DNA from: Candidatus Roseilinea sp. NK_OTU-006
Lineage (GTDB): Bacteria > Chloroflexota > Anaerolineae > J036 > Brachytrichaceae
Direction of reading: 5' to 3'
DNA length: 56,085 nt
Assembly (NCBI RefSeq): GCF_012931985.1
Contig: NZ_JAAFGM010000025.1
Location: 1 to 56,085, forward strand
The position numbers and the translations under genes were made by a program. Shown one piece after another: positions 28,103-36,385 of the stretch (positions are counted from its first letter, which is position 1; the number at the start of each line of letters is the position of its first letter). Below the pieces are notes generated by a model, which worked only from the letters and a program-made list of their open reading frames with translations, ran no database searches and was not told the origin of the DNA.

Positions 28103-29083
28103 ATGCGCGTCACCCTCGTCTTCACCGTGCTCAACGAGGCCGACAGCCTGCCCGCACTGCTCGATTCGATTGCCGCGCAGACGCGCCGGCCGGATGAGAT
28201 CGTCGTGTGCGACGGTGGCAGCCGTGATGCTTCAGTCGCCCTCCTGCGCGGCGACCGGCGCCTCGAGATTCGCGTGATCGAAGCGCCGGGCGCGAACATC
28301 TCGCGCGGGCGTAATCTGGCCATTGCCGCAGCCTCTCACGACGTGATCGCCTGCACCGACGCCGGCGTGCGGCTCGACCCGCGTTGGCTCGAAGCCATCG
28401 TGGCGCCGCTGACGGATGAGCGCCGACACGCCGTCGCCGGCTTCTTCACGCCAGACCCACGCACGACGTTCGAGGTCGCTATGGGCGCAACAGTGCTGCC
28501 CGAATTGCGCGACATCCGGCCTGAGACCTTCCTGCCGTCATCGCGCTCGGTCGCCTTCCGCAAGTCGGCTTGGGCAGCGGTGGGCGGCTATCCGGAGTGG
28601 CTGGACTACTGCGAAGACTTGATCTTCGACATGGCGCTGCGCGAGCGGTGGGGCGCATTCGCCTTCGCGCCGGAAGCTGTGGCGCACTTTCGCCCACGCG
28701 GCTCGCTGCGCGCGTTCTTCAAGCAGTACTATCGCTACGCGCGGGGCGATGGCAAAGCCAATCTCTTCCTCGAACGGCATTTGGTGCGCTATGCGACGTA
28801 TCTGATTGCGCTGCCGGCGCTGCTGGCGGGCCTGGTGGGGGGCGCGCCGATGGTCAAGCTGCTTGCCGCAGCCCTGCTGCTGGCCGGCGCTGCGGCATAT
28901 ACGCGAGCGCCCTACCGCCGGCTGCGTCGCTTATGGTCGCGTTTAACCTGGCCGGAGAGGCTGAAAGCCGTCGCTCTTGTGCCGATCATTCGCGTCGTGG
29001 GCGACGTGGCGAAGATGCTCGGCTATCCGGCCGGCGTTGGGTGGCGATTGCAACACCGGCCGGGCTGCCGATCACATCGCTGA
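28103..29083 (+). CDS. Family 2 glycosyltransferase, membrane-associated
   Basis: A 326-residue GT2 enzyme. The GT-A nucleotide-sugar site appears as FTVLNEADSLP, IVVCDGGSRDAS and a metal-site-like CTDAGVRLD near residue 90. The acceptor region contains LDYCEDLIFDM, where the Glu-Asp pair fits the ED catalytic-base motif. Two hydrophobic segments follow at about 215-255, as in GT2 enzymes anchored to the inner membrane. The gene begins 16 bp after the purM relic and its last 12 bp overlap the convergent beta-glucosidase gene. It probably adds sugars to lipid or surface glycans. Confidence 0.88.
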   Translation: MRVTLVFTVLNEADSLPALLDSIAAQTRRPDEIVVCDGGSRDASVALLRGDRRLEIRVIEAPGANISRGRNLAIAAASHDVIACTDAGVRLDPRWLEAIVAPLTDERRHAVAGFFTPDPRTTFEVAMGATVLPELRDIRPETFLPSSRSVAFRKSAWAAVGGYPEWLDYCEDLIFDMALRERWGAFAFAPEAVAHFRPRGSLRAFFKQYYRYARGDGKANLFLERHLVRYATYLIALPALLAGLVGGAPMVKLLAAALLLAGAAAYTRAPYRRLRRLWSRLTWPERLKAVALVPIIRVVGDVAKMLGYPAGVGWRLQHRPGCRSHR

Positions 29084-30412
29084 GCCGGACGGCTCGATCA
29101 CTGCGTTCGCGGCGATTACATCGCGCAGGTAATAGCCGCTGTCTTTGATGGTGCGTTTCTGCGTGGCGTAGTCCACGTGCACGATCCCGAAGAACTGCTG
29201 ATAGCCGAACGACCACTCGAAGTTGTCCATCAGCGACCAGACGAAGAAGCCACGCAGGTCGGCCCCGTCTTGGATCGCGCGGTGGGCCGCGGCGAAGTGC
29301 GCGCGCAGATAAGCGACGCGCCGCTCGTCGTGCACGCGCCCATCCGTGATCTGATCGTCGAATGACGCGCCATTCTCGGTAATGTAGAGCGGCGTGCGCC
29401 CGCGCGTTGCGCGGTGTAGCTTCATCAGAATGGCGTAGAGCCCTTCCGGCCTCACCGCCCATCCCATGCGTGTGAATTCTGGGTCGTCGTCGTACACAAC
29501 GCCACGTTTGGCGCTGATGCGCGTGGCCGTGTAGCAGTTTATGCCGATGAAGTCGTTGCGCGCCGCGATCATCGCCAGGTCGCCGGCGCGAATATCGGCG
29601 GCGCCGGCCATGCGGTCGAGCATGCGCTGGCTGTAGGCGCCGGTCAGGATCGGCTCGGCGAAGCCTTCGTATTGCCAGTCGAAGTCCTGCTCGGCGGCTT
29701 GGCGGTCTTCGTCGCTGTCGGTGGCCGGCAGGCGGGGCTCGAAGTTCAGCGTGATGCCCACGCGGGTCTCGGCGTCGCCGGCGGCGCGGATTGCTTGCAG
29801 GCCCAGCGCGTGCGCCAACAGCAGGTTGTGGGCGGCGCGCGCAGCGAGCGCTTTGTCCTGGTAGCCCGGCGCGTGCATCCCGAATTCGTAACCCAGGTAA
29901 GCGCTGCACCACGGCTCGTTTAGCGTGATCCAGTCTTTCACGCGGTCGCCCAGGGCGCGCACGACGACCGAAGCGTAATCGGCGAACCAGCCGGCGCTGT
30001 CGCGCGTCGTCCAGCCGCCCTGCGCGTTGAGCGCCGAGGGCAAATCCCAGTGATACAGCGTGACGAACGGACGAATCCCTGCAGTGAGCAATGCGTCCAC
30101 CAGCCGGTCGTAGAATGCCACGCCCTTCGGATTGACCGCGCCGCGACCTTCGGGCAGGATGCGCGGCCAGGCGATGGAGAAGCGATACGCCTTCAGGCCG
30201 AGCTGCTTCATTAATGCGACATCGTCTCGATAGCGGTGATAGTGGTCGCAGGCGACGCTGCCGTCGCTCCCATCGGTGATGGCGTCTTTGTAACGGCAGA
30301 AGTCGTCCCAGATAGATCGCCCGCGATTGTCTTCGTTCGCCGCGCCCTCAATCTGATACGAGGACGTGGCTGTGCCCCACAGGAAACCAGGAGGAAAGGG
30401 ATGTGTGCTCAT
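29072..30412 (-). CDS. GH1 beta-glucosidase
   Basis: A 446-residue glycoside hydrolase family 1 enzyme. The acid/base is Glu166 in TLNEPW and the nucleophile Glu346 in YITENGASF. The N-terminus PPGFLWGTATSSYQIEGA is the GH1 signature, and SLMDNFEWSFGYQQFFGI near the end forms the aglycone side. It is a retaining enzyme acting on beta-linked glucosides, probably cytoplasmic as no signal peptide is seen. The start is ATG 30412; the open frame back to 30421 begins with TTG. The 3' end overlaps the convergent GT2 gene by 12 bp. Confidence 0.95.
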   Translation of the reverse strand: MSTHPFPPGFLWGTATSSYQIEGAANEDNRGRSIWDDFCRYKDAITDGSDGSVACDHYHRYRDDVALMKQLGLKAYRFSIAWPRILPEGRGAVNPKGVAFYDRLVDALLTAGIRPFVTLYHWDLPSALNAQGGWTTRDSAGWFADYASVVVRALGDRVKDWITLNEPWCSAYLGYEFGMHAPGYQDKALAARAAHNLLLAHALGLQAIRAAGDAETRVGITLNFEPRLPATDSDEDRQAAEQDFDWQYEGFAEPILTGAYSQRMLDRMAGAADIRAGDLAMIAARNDFIGINCYTATRISAKRGVVYDDDPEFTRMGWAVRPEGLYAILMKLHRATRGRTPLYITENGASFDDQITDGRVHDERRVAYLRAHFAAAHRAIQDGADLRGFFVWSLMDNFEWSFGYQQFFGIVHVDYATQKRTIKDSGYYLRDVIAANAVIEPSGSAM

Positions 30413-30448
30413 GATGTGCAACGGAGCGCAAAGGTTGAGGATGAGAGA

Positions 30449-30916
30449 TTACCGATCGGCAATTTGAACGAGTTGGTCGGCGGTGAAGGCGAAGGCGCGC
30501 CCGAAACCACCGATGAATCGCCCGCTTGTCGGCGTGATGCGAAATAGGTCGAAATCGGGTAAGCCGAACATGATCTCGCTGGACGGCAGACGCGCTAGAA
30601 AGCGCGCCTTGGACTGCACATAGTCTTGGCTCGCTTTCTCAATCTTGACGGCGTTCCCTTGCAGCGTCACGCGCGCGAGCGACATGACCTCGGCGCGGCC
30701 GTCGTCGGCTTCGGCGATCAGCAAGCTGCACTTCGGGTTGGCCAGCAGCATGCGCTTGTGCGGCGCGAGATCGCTGAGGTGGATCAGCAGGCCGGTCACC
30801 CCCGGCTCGGGGACATACGACGTCATCGCGGTAAACGGCTCATCGTGGTCGCAAACGGCGAGCGTTGCCAGCCGGCGCGCAAGGATGAAATCGCGAACTT
30901 CGGTGAGCGCATTCAT
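30449..30916 (-). CDS. HugZ/pyridoxamine 5'-phosphate oxidase-fold protein
   Basis: A 155-residue split-barrel protein. The N-terminal half has LATLAVCDHDEPFTAMTSYV and HLSDLAPHKRMLLANPKCSL, typical of PNPOx-like flavin or heme-binding barrels. The C-terminus LPDFDLFRITP and GRFIGGFGRAFAF is characteristic of the HugZ/HutZ-like branch associated with heme breakdown or binding. The specific ligand cannot be read from sequence. It precedes the beta-glucosidase by 36 bp on the same strand and follows the large repeat protein. Confidence 0.8.
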   Translation of the reverse strand: MNALTEVRDFILARRLATLAVCDHDEPFTAMTSYVPEPGVTGLLIHLSDLAPHKRMLLANPKCSLLIAEADDGRAEVMSLARVTLQGNAVKIEKASQDYVQSKARFLARLPSSEIMFGLPDFDLFRITPTSGRFIGGFGRAFAFTADQLVQIADR

Positions 30917-30965
30917 GCCTGAGCCGATGCGGATGAGGGATCGCGCGCGGGGCTGCCCTCGTGCT

Positions 30966-33900
30966 TTACGGCGCAGCGGCCGAAGCGCGTCTTAAACGAA
31001 CGTCATCCAGATAGAACGTCGTACCAGCCGCGCCGTCGCCCGCAGTGATCGCCAGCGCTTTGAGGTCAGCGAGGCCCTCCAGCGGCACGCGCACTTCGCG
31101 CCACTCGTCCGCCGGTGCGTCGAACTCGGCCGTCACCGGCGCGCCGTCGCCCGACGGGTAGAGCGCCACGGTCAGGCCTTTCACGCCACTCGGTCCGCCG
31201 TGCACCCAGAACGAAAGCGTCTCGAAGTTCCCCGCGTCTAGGGGCGACTCCGCCTGCAGGCGGAGGGCGCCATTGGGCTGTTCGAGCTGCACGGCGATGG
31301 CATACCAGGCGCGCGCAGTGTCCGCCTCGGTGAACGACACGCGCGCGCCCTGTGAGGCGTCGCGCCAGCCTTTGGCCAGCCGGTTGCTGAACAGTGCAAG
31401 GAAGGGCGGCGGCGCTGGCGGTTTCTCTGCCGAGGGCGGCAGGAGCGTGATCTCATCAATGTAATACTCGGCCGGCGAACCCAGTTCGCCCAGGTCTTGG
31501 ATGTTGATGCGCTTGAGGGTCTGCGGGCTGCCCAGCAAGCTGAGCGGCACGGTGAATGTCTGCCAGCGGTTGGGCATTACGTCGAAGACGTAGCCGGGCG
31601 TCTCGCCGCCGATGTCGGTGGTTTGCAGGTAGAGTTGCATCCGCCGGGGCAGGTCATAGGTGGCGAAGATGCGCAAGAGCACCCCGCCATAGTCCTTTGC
31701 GGTGAGCGTGACCGGCGAGCGCAGCGACAGGCCGCCGGTGGCGTTGCCGCGCACCGCGATTGAGCGGCTGCCGAACAGCACCGGCTGAGTGTTTCGGAAG
31801 TTGACGCGGCTCTCCCACGACCAGTTCTCCCAGCCAGTGTCCAGGTAGCCATCGCGATACACCACCCGGCTCCCATCGGGCTGGGGGCCGACGTTCGGCG
31901 CCGTCAGCGGCGTGCTGAGCACCTCGCGCACCAACTGCACGCTGTCCACGTAGAATGGCGCCTGCTTTTCGCCGCTGGCATCCTGTAAGTTGATGCGCTT
32001 GATCGTGGTCAGGTCGCCGAAGTAGCTGAGCGGCACTGTGATCGGCGTCCAGATGCCGGCCGGCGCCTCGAAGAGCACGGCGCGCGAGTCGCCGCCGATG
32101 TCCTCTTGCTGGAGGAAGAGGCGCAGGGGCCGCTCGCCCTGTTCGCCGCCATGCACCCACAGGATCAGCGTGCCGTAGTCCTGCGCGCTGAGCGTGACCG
32201 GCGAGCGCAGCGACAGGCCGGCGTAGCCTTGGGTGTAGCGCACCGCGATCGAACGCCTGCCCAGCGCCGGTTTGGCATTGTCGAAGTTTATCTCGCTCTC
32301 CCACGACCAGTTCTCCCAGCCGGGCGCGAGCTGATCGGCGTATACAAACCCGTTGGCGAGCAGCGGCTGACCACTCGTCGGCGGCGCTGCCGGCCCACCT
32401 CCGGCAGGGGGCGCGTCGGTGGGGGGCGCCGGCACTTGCAACTCCACCGGCCGACCTACCAGCACGATGTTGTCCAGGTAGTAGGTCTGGGGCTGACCGC
32501 TGCGGTCTTGGAGGTTGATGCGCTTGATGGCCTTCACATCGCCGAAGACGCTAAATGGGATCGAGACCTGATGCCATCCGCCGGCGGGCACGTCGAACGC
32601 CAAGCGCGTGCTCTCCTCGCCCTCGTCCGCCTGTTGGATGAACAGTTGCAGGCGACGCGGTCCCTGATCGCCGGCGTGGATGCTGAAGCTCAACCCTGGG
32701 TACTGCGCCGGGCTCAGTGGCTCCTTGAAGCGCAGCGACAGGCCGGCGTAGCCCGCCTGATGTTGCACGGCCAACGAGCGCAAACCCAGCGCCGGCTGGG
32801 TGTTGGCGAAGCTCAGCGTGGTATCCCAGGACCAGTTCTCGAACAGGTTGGATACCGATTCGTCGAAGACAAGCAAGTCGCCCGGCATCAGATTGGCCAT
32901 GTTGCTCAGGTCTACGCCGCCGGTGTCGCGCAAGAAGCAGATGTTGTCCAGGAAGACGGGCGGCTGGCCCTGGCCGGTGCGCTCCTGGAAGTTGATGCGC
33001 TTGATGGCCGGTACGTAGCCGAGCAGGCGGAAGGGGATGACGACCTGCGTCCACCTGCCTGAGGGCACGTCCATGTGGAAGCGGCGCGACTCCTCGCCCT
33101 CGTCCGTGCCGTGCACGAAGAACATCAGTTGGCGCACGCCGGGGTCCTCGCCACCGCTGATCCAGAACGAGATCGCCTCATAGTCGGCGCGACTGAGCGC
33201 GACCGGTGTGCGCAGCGAGAGGCCGGCGTAGCCCTCGCGGTGCCGGAAGGCCAGCGCCTTACCGCTGAGCGCGTAGGGGTGCTCGCGCGCCACGTTAGTG
33301 TTCCACGACCAATCCTCCCAGCCGTCGGCAAGCGCGTCGTCGTAGAGCACGTAGGCGCAGCCCGCAATGTTGGACGGGCGCGGCGCCGGCGGCGCTGGCG
33401 GGGGCGGTGGTGGTGGGGGGGGCGGTGGGGGCGGCACTGGCACGTTGCTTAGACACACCGTGTCCACATAAAACGTAGGTTGGCCGGCGCCGGTGCGGTC
33501 TTGGATGTTGATGCGCTTGATGGTGGCCGGGCTGCCAAACGCCCACAGCGGGATGCCGATCTGCGTCCACTGACCGGCCGGCGCATCAATCGGCACTGTG
33601 TTGGTGTCGCCGCCGGTGTCGTTCTGCTGAATGAACACCTGCAACTGACGCACGCCGCTGGCGCCGCCGTGCACCCAGAGGAAAACGGCGGTGTAACTGT
33701 TGCCGGGCAAGCCGGGGTCCACGCGGAAGGATAAACCGCCGTATGGCGACATGGTCGCCTCGATGGCGAAGGTACCCGCCTGCACGACCGTGTCGCCGGC
33801 AAAGTCGTAGCTGCCATTCCAAGACCAGTTGTGCCAGTTTGGCGCGAGGGCATCCAGGTAGATCGGCGTGGTGCAGTTCGGCGGGGGTGGGGGCGGTGGC

Positions 33901-34988
33901 GATACAGGGTCGTTGCTAAGGCACACGGTGTCCACATAAAACGTGGGCTGGCCGGCGCCGGTGCGGTCTTGGATGTTGATGCGCTTGATGGTGGCCGGGT
34001 TGCCCAACGCATAAAGCGGGATCACCACTTGCGTCCACTGGCCGGGTGTCGCATTGAACGGCACTGTGTTGGTGTCGCCGCCGGTGTCGTTCTGCTGGAC
34101 GAACACCTGTAGCTTGCGCTTGCCGCTTGCGCTGCCGCCGTGCACCCAAAAGCGAATGGAGGTGTAACTGCTGCCGGTCAATCCGGGGTCCACGCGGAAG
34201 GACAGGCCGGCGTAGCCGCTGGTCATGTTTGCCTCGATGGCAAAGTTGCCGTCCTGCACGGTCGTGCTGTTGGCAAAATCATGCGGGCCGCCCCACGACC
34301 AGTTCTGCCAGCCGGCGGCGAGCGCGTCAAGGTAGACCGGCGTGGTGCAGTCCGCTGGTACCGTCGGTGCTGCAAGCAACTTGATCTCATCCACGTAAAA
34401 CGTGGGTTGGCCGGCGCCGGTGCGGTCTTGGATGTTGATGCGTTTGATGGTGGTCGCCGGAGGGCTGTTGAACGCGCTGAGCGGGATGACCACCTTGGTC
34501 CACTGGCCGGCTGGCGCGTCAAACGGCACGGCGTTGGTTTCGTTGCCAGGGCCGCCGCTATCGGTGAGATGGACGAACACTTGCAGTTGGCGCGTGCCGC
34601 TGGCGCCGCCGTGCACCCAAAACTGAATGACGCTGTAGTTGGCGCCCGGCAGGCCCGGATCCACGCGCAGCGACAGGCCGGCGTAGCCGCTGGTCATCGT
34701 GGCCTCGATAGCGCTGCTCCCTGCGTAAACCGTGCCAGTGTGGTTTAAGTTGTAACTGCCGCCCCACGACCAGTTAGCCCAATTCGCGCCGAGGGCATCG
34801 GCATAAACGACCTCATCGCCTAGGGCGAACGCGGTGCGCGCGGGTACGCGCATGGACGCATCGTTCAGAGCAAACAACATCAGAGCTAACGCTGCGCCGA
34901 TCCGCAGAGCGTATTCAGCGATTACTTCTGCAACAGAAGATCCTCTACTGCGTCCCTCATTCGCACGTTCTCGCGTCGAGATTGACAT
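30966..34988 (-). CDS. Large secreted protein of eight tandem beta-sandwich-like repeats
   Basis: A protein of about 1340 residues with a short cytoplasmic lead, one hydrophobic signal or anchor segment (YALRIGAALALMLFALN) and then eight repeats of roughly 140-160 residues. Each repeat runs: DALAxGWxNWSW, a GYAGLSLR strand, FWVHGG, LQVFxQQxD, a GQWTQVxIPL strand, IKRINIQDRTG and FYVDxxxL. Repeats 1-3 are nearly identical in parts; repeats 4-8 diverge, and repeat 8 has lost the GWxNWSW aromatics. Linkers after repeats 2 and 3 are long polyproline runs. The form suggests carbohydrate-binding-like modules exposed on the cell surface. ATG 34988 is chosen because the longer frame to 35045 only adds non-signal sequence. 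No catalytic domain is seen. Confidence 0.8.
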   Translation of the reverse strand: MSISTRERANEGRSRGSSVAEVIAEYALRIGAALALMLFALNDASMRVPARTAFALGDEVVYADALGANWANWSWGGSYNLNHTGTVYAGSSAIEATMTSGYAGLSLRVDPGLPGANYSVIQFWVHGGASGTRQLQVFVHLTDSGGPGNETNAVPFDAPAGQWTKVVIPLSAFNSPPATTIKRINIQDRTGAGQPTFYVDEIKLLAAPTVPADCTTPVYLDALAAGWQNWSWGGPHDFANSTTVQDGNFAIEANMTSGYAGLSFRVDPGLTGSSYTSIRFWVHGGSASGKRKLQVFVQQNDTGGDTNTVPFNATPGQWTQVVIPLYALGNPATIKRINIQDRTGAGQPTFYVDTVCLSNDPVSPPPPPPPNCTTPIYLDALAPNWHNWSWNGSYDFAGDTVVQAGTFAIEATMSPYGGLSFRVDPGLPGNSYTAVFLWVHGGASGVRQLQVFIQQNDTGGDTNTVPIDAPAGQWTQIGIPLWAFGSPATIKRINIQDRTGAGQPTFYVDTVCLSNVPVPPPPPPPPPPPPPAPPAPRPSNIAGCAYVLYDDALADGWEDWSWNTNVAREHPYALSGKALAFRHREGYAGLSLRTPVALSRADYEAISFWISGGEDPGVRQLMFFVHGTDEGEESRRFHMDVPSGRWTQVVIPFRLLGYVPAIKRINFQERTGQGQPPVFLDNICFLRDTGGVDLSNMANLMPGDLLVFDESVSNLFENWSWDTTLSFANTQPALGLRSLAVQHQAGYAGLSLRFKEPLSPAQYPGLSFSIHAGDQGPRRLQLFIQQADEGEESTRLAFDVPAGGWHQVSIPFSVFGDVKAIKRINLQDRSGQPQTYYLDNIVLVGRPVELQVPAPPTDAPPAGGGPAAPPTSGQPLLANGFVYADQLAPGWENWSWESEINFDNAKPALGRRSIAVRYTQGYAGLSLRSPVTLSAQDYGTLILWVHGGEQGERPLRLFLQQEDIGGDSRAVLFEAPAGIWTPITVPLSYFGDLTTIKRINLQDASGEKQAPFYVDSVQLVREVLSTPLTAPNVGPQPDGSRVVYRDGYLDTGWENWSWESRVNFRNTQPVLFGSRSIAVRGNATGGLSLRSPVTLTAKDYGGVLLRIFATYDLPRRMQLYLQTTDIGGETPGYVFDVMPNRWQTFTVPLSLLGSPQTLKRINIQDLGELGSPAEYYIDEITLLPPSAEKPPAPPPFLALFSNRLAKGWRDASQGARVSFTEADTARAWYAIAVQLEQPNGALRLQAESPLDAGNFETLSFWVHGGPSGVKGLTVALYPSGDGAPVTAEFDAPADEWREVRVPLEGLADLKALAITAGDGAAGTTFYLDDVRLRRASAAAP
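33462..34460. repeat. Near-identical DNA blocks within the eight-repeat gene
   Basis: Blocks of roughly 65-80 bp beginning at about 33462, 33931 and 34391 are almost identical, including a shared GCGGTCTTGGATGTTGATGC. The rest of repeats 1-3 is less conserved. This indicates recent duplication or gene conversion among the N-terminal repeats. Confidence 0.8.
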
Positions 34989-35099
34989 GGTAGGCGATGC
35001 TCCCGCTGTTGCTATTTTCGGCATTTTAGCCCAAGTTGTGAGCAAGCCCTAACAGCGTACACAAGCGCTGCCAAAAGTCGCGCGAATCGGACTACGCCG

Positions 35100-35494
35100 G
35101 GCGAGCGACGTGTGGGCATCTGCATCAAATCGTCCGCTAACCGCACAGTCTCACTCAGGAGATGTGCTCCTTCTATGAGCCGGCCAGCGCCATCGGTCTT
35201 TGGCCTCTCGGCGCGAGTCAATCAGCGGGGGTGATCGCCAGCGCCGCCACGCCAATCGGCGGGCCGGCGTGGGGGATGGCGGCGAGGCGGTCGAAAGAGA
35301 GCCCAGAACCCGGAGTCCAGATGTCATATTCGGAACCCTGATCTGGATTCTGGATTCTGATTCTTGATTCTTGATTCTTGATTCTTGATTCTTGATTCTT
35401 GATTCTGGATTCTGGATTCTGGATTCTGTGATCTTCTTCGCTATCGCTTGCGCGACGCGCTTCAGCGCAGCCGGATACGAGACCAACTGAGATG
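35100..35494 (-). pseudogene. pyrE: pyrE relic (orotate phosphoribosyltransferase) with heptamer array
   Basis: Four fragments of OPRT occur in order on the minus strand but in changing frames. They are LVSYPAALKRVAQAIAKKI (about 35494-35437), then the heptamer array, FDRLAAIPHAGPPIGVAAL (about 35290-35234), LIDSRREAKD, and GAGRLIEGAHLLSETVRLAD with DLMQ (about 35182-35110). They correspond to the IDLRxLVSYP, FDRLAxIPYAxLPI, LIYPRxEAKDYG and GRLIEGxxxxGETVLLxDDL regions of bacterial OPRT. The first 35 or so residues and the C-terminus are missing. It begins about 13 nt after the pyrF stop, so it was once co-transcribed with pyrF. The remaining non-coding stretch, 34989-35100, is featureless. 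Confidence 0.75.
35347..35429. repeat. Heptamer tandem array (ATTCTTG/ATTCTGG type) inside the pyrE relic
   Basis: One ATTCTGG and a 6-bp ATTCTG are followed by six perfect ATTCTTG units, three ATTCTGG and one ATTCTGT. Reading frame is lost across the array. The AT-rich unit contrasts with the GC-rich surroundings. Confidence 0.95.
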
Positions 35495-35507
35495 CACAAC
35501 GCCGGCG

Positions 35508-36368
35508 CTATAGCCCTCCCAGGCTACGCATCTGCTCGACCCACTGCAGCGCGGCGGCACGGGCCGCTTCGGCGAAGTCGGCCTTGCGCGAGGCGTAAAT
35601 CACCGAATGCGAGACGCTGATCACCGGCCCCAGGCCATCGCGCGTTCGCCCGAATTCCACGGCGGCTGCTAGGTCGCTGTCCTGCGCCCCCAGGATGGGG
35701 ATGAGGAACGGCAACTGTGGGGACAACACGCGGATGCGCTGCATCTCCTCCGGCGCGGTCGCGCTCACTACCAGCCCACATGCGCCGGGTCCTTCGGCAT
35801 GCCAACGATTGGCCATCAGCGCAACCTTCTCATAAAGGTGCAGCGTGAGCGCGTTGGCGCGCCGGTCATCGATAGCCGGCTGGACTTCTACTTCCAGATG
35901 TTGCAACTCCCAGGCGTGCTCGTTGCTCGTGCGCGCCGTCACGAACACGCCCCGGTCGGCATATTTCAGGAAGGGGCGAATGGCATCGCTGCCGATGTAG
36001 GGGGAGAGCGTGACGGCGTCGGCGCGGAACTGCTCAAACGCGCCGCGCGCATAGGCTTCGGCCGTGCGCCCAACGTCGCCGAATGCGCCGTCGAGAATGA
36101 TTGGGATATCCGGCGGAATCAGGCGCACGATGCGTTCTAGGGCGATCATGCCGGCTGCGCCCTCTGCCAGGTAGAAACCCAGGTTAGCCTTGTAGGCGCA
36201 GACTAAATCGCGGGTCGCCTCGATGATGGCGCGGGCGAAGGGGAGCATCGGCTCATCATAGGGTTGGATCGGCAACGGCGTATGCGCCGCCACAATGTCT
36301 AAGCCGATGCACAGATAGGAGCGATTCTTGTGCTGCGCTTGCGCGAGCTTTTCGATGAAGGCGGACAT
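35508..36368 (-). CDS. pyrF: Orotidine 5'-phosphate decarboxylase family (type 2) lacking a catalytic Lys
   Basis: A 286-residue OMP decarboxylase homologue of the long (type 2) form. Conserved are the first Asp (Asp24 in CIGLDI), the Lys of AYKANLGFY (Lys60), and the two Asp of the central motif (Asp93, Asp98). In the usual D-A-K-R-G-D motif the sequence reads DGAFGDVGRT: the proton-donating Lys is Ala95 and the Arg is Phe96. The phosphate loop reads GAQDSD instead of GAQGGD. The fold is intact over its whole length, so this is a divergent or inactive enzyme rather than a frameshifted one. It follows a GT39 gene by 17 bp and precedes the pyrE relic. Confidence 0.8.
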   Translation of the reverse strand: MSAFIEKLAQAQHKNRSYLCIGLDIVAAHTPLPIQPYDEPMLPFARAIIEATRDLVCAYKANLGFYLAEGAAGMIALERIVRLIPPDIPIILDGAFGDVGRTAEAYARGAFEQFRADAVTLSPYIGSDAIRPFLKYADRGVFVTARTSNEHAWELQHLEVEVQPAIDDRRANALTLHLYEKVALMANRWHAEGPGACGLVVSATAPEEMQRIRVLSPQLPFLIPILGAQDSDLAAAVEFGRTRDGLGPVISVSHSVIYASRKADFAEAARAAALQWVEQMRSLGGL

Positions 36369-36385
36369 CGGTCAGGTTTGTGTGG

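Noticed and set aside
35347-35429. Possible CRISPR array
   Set aside because: Units are 7 bp without spacers; it is a simple tandem array.
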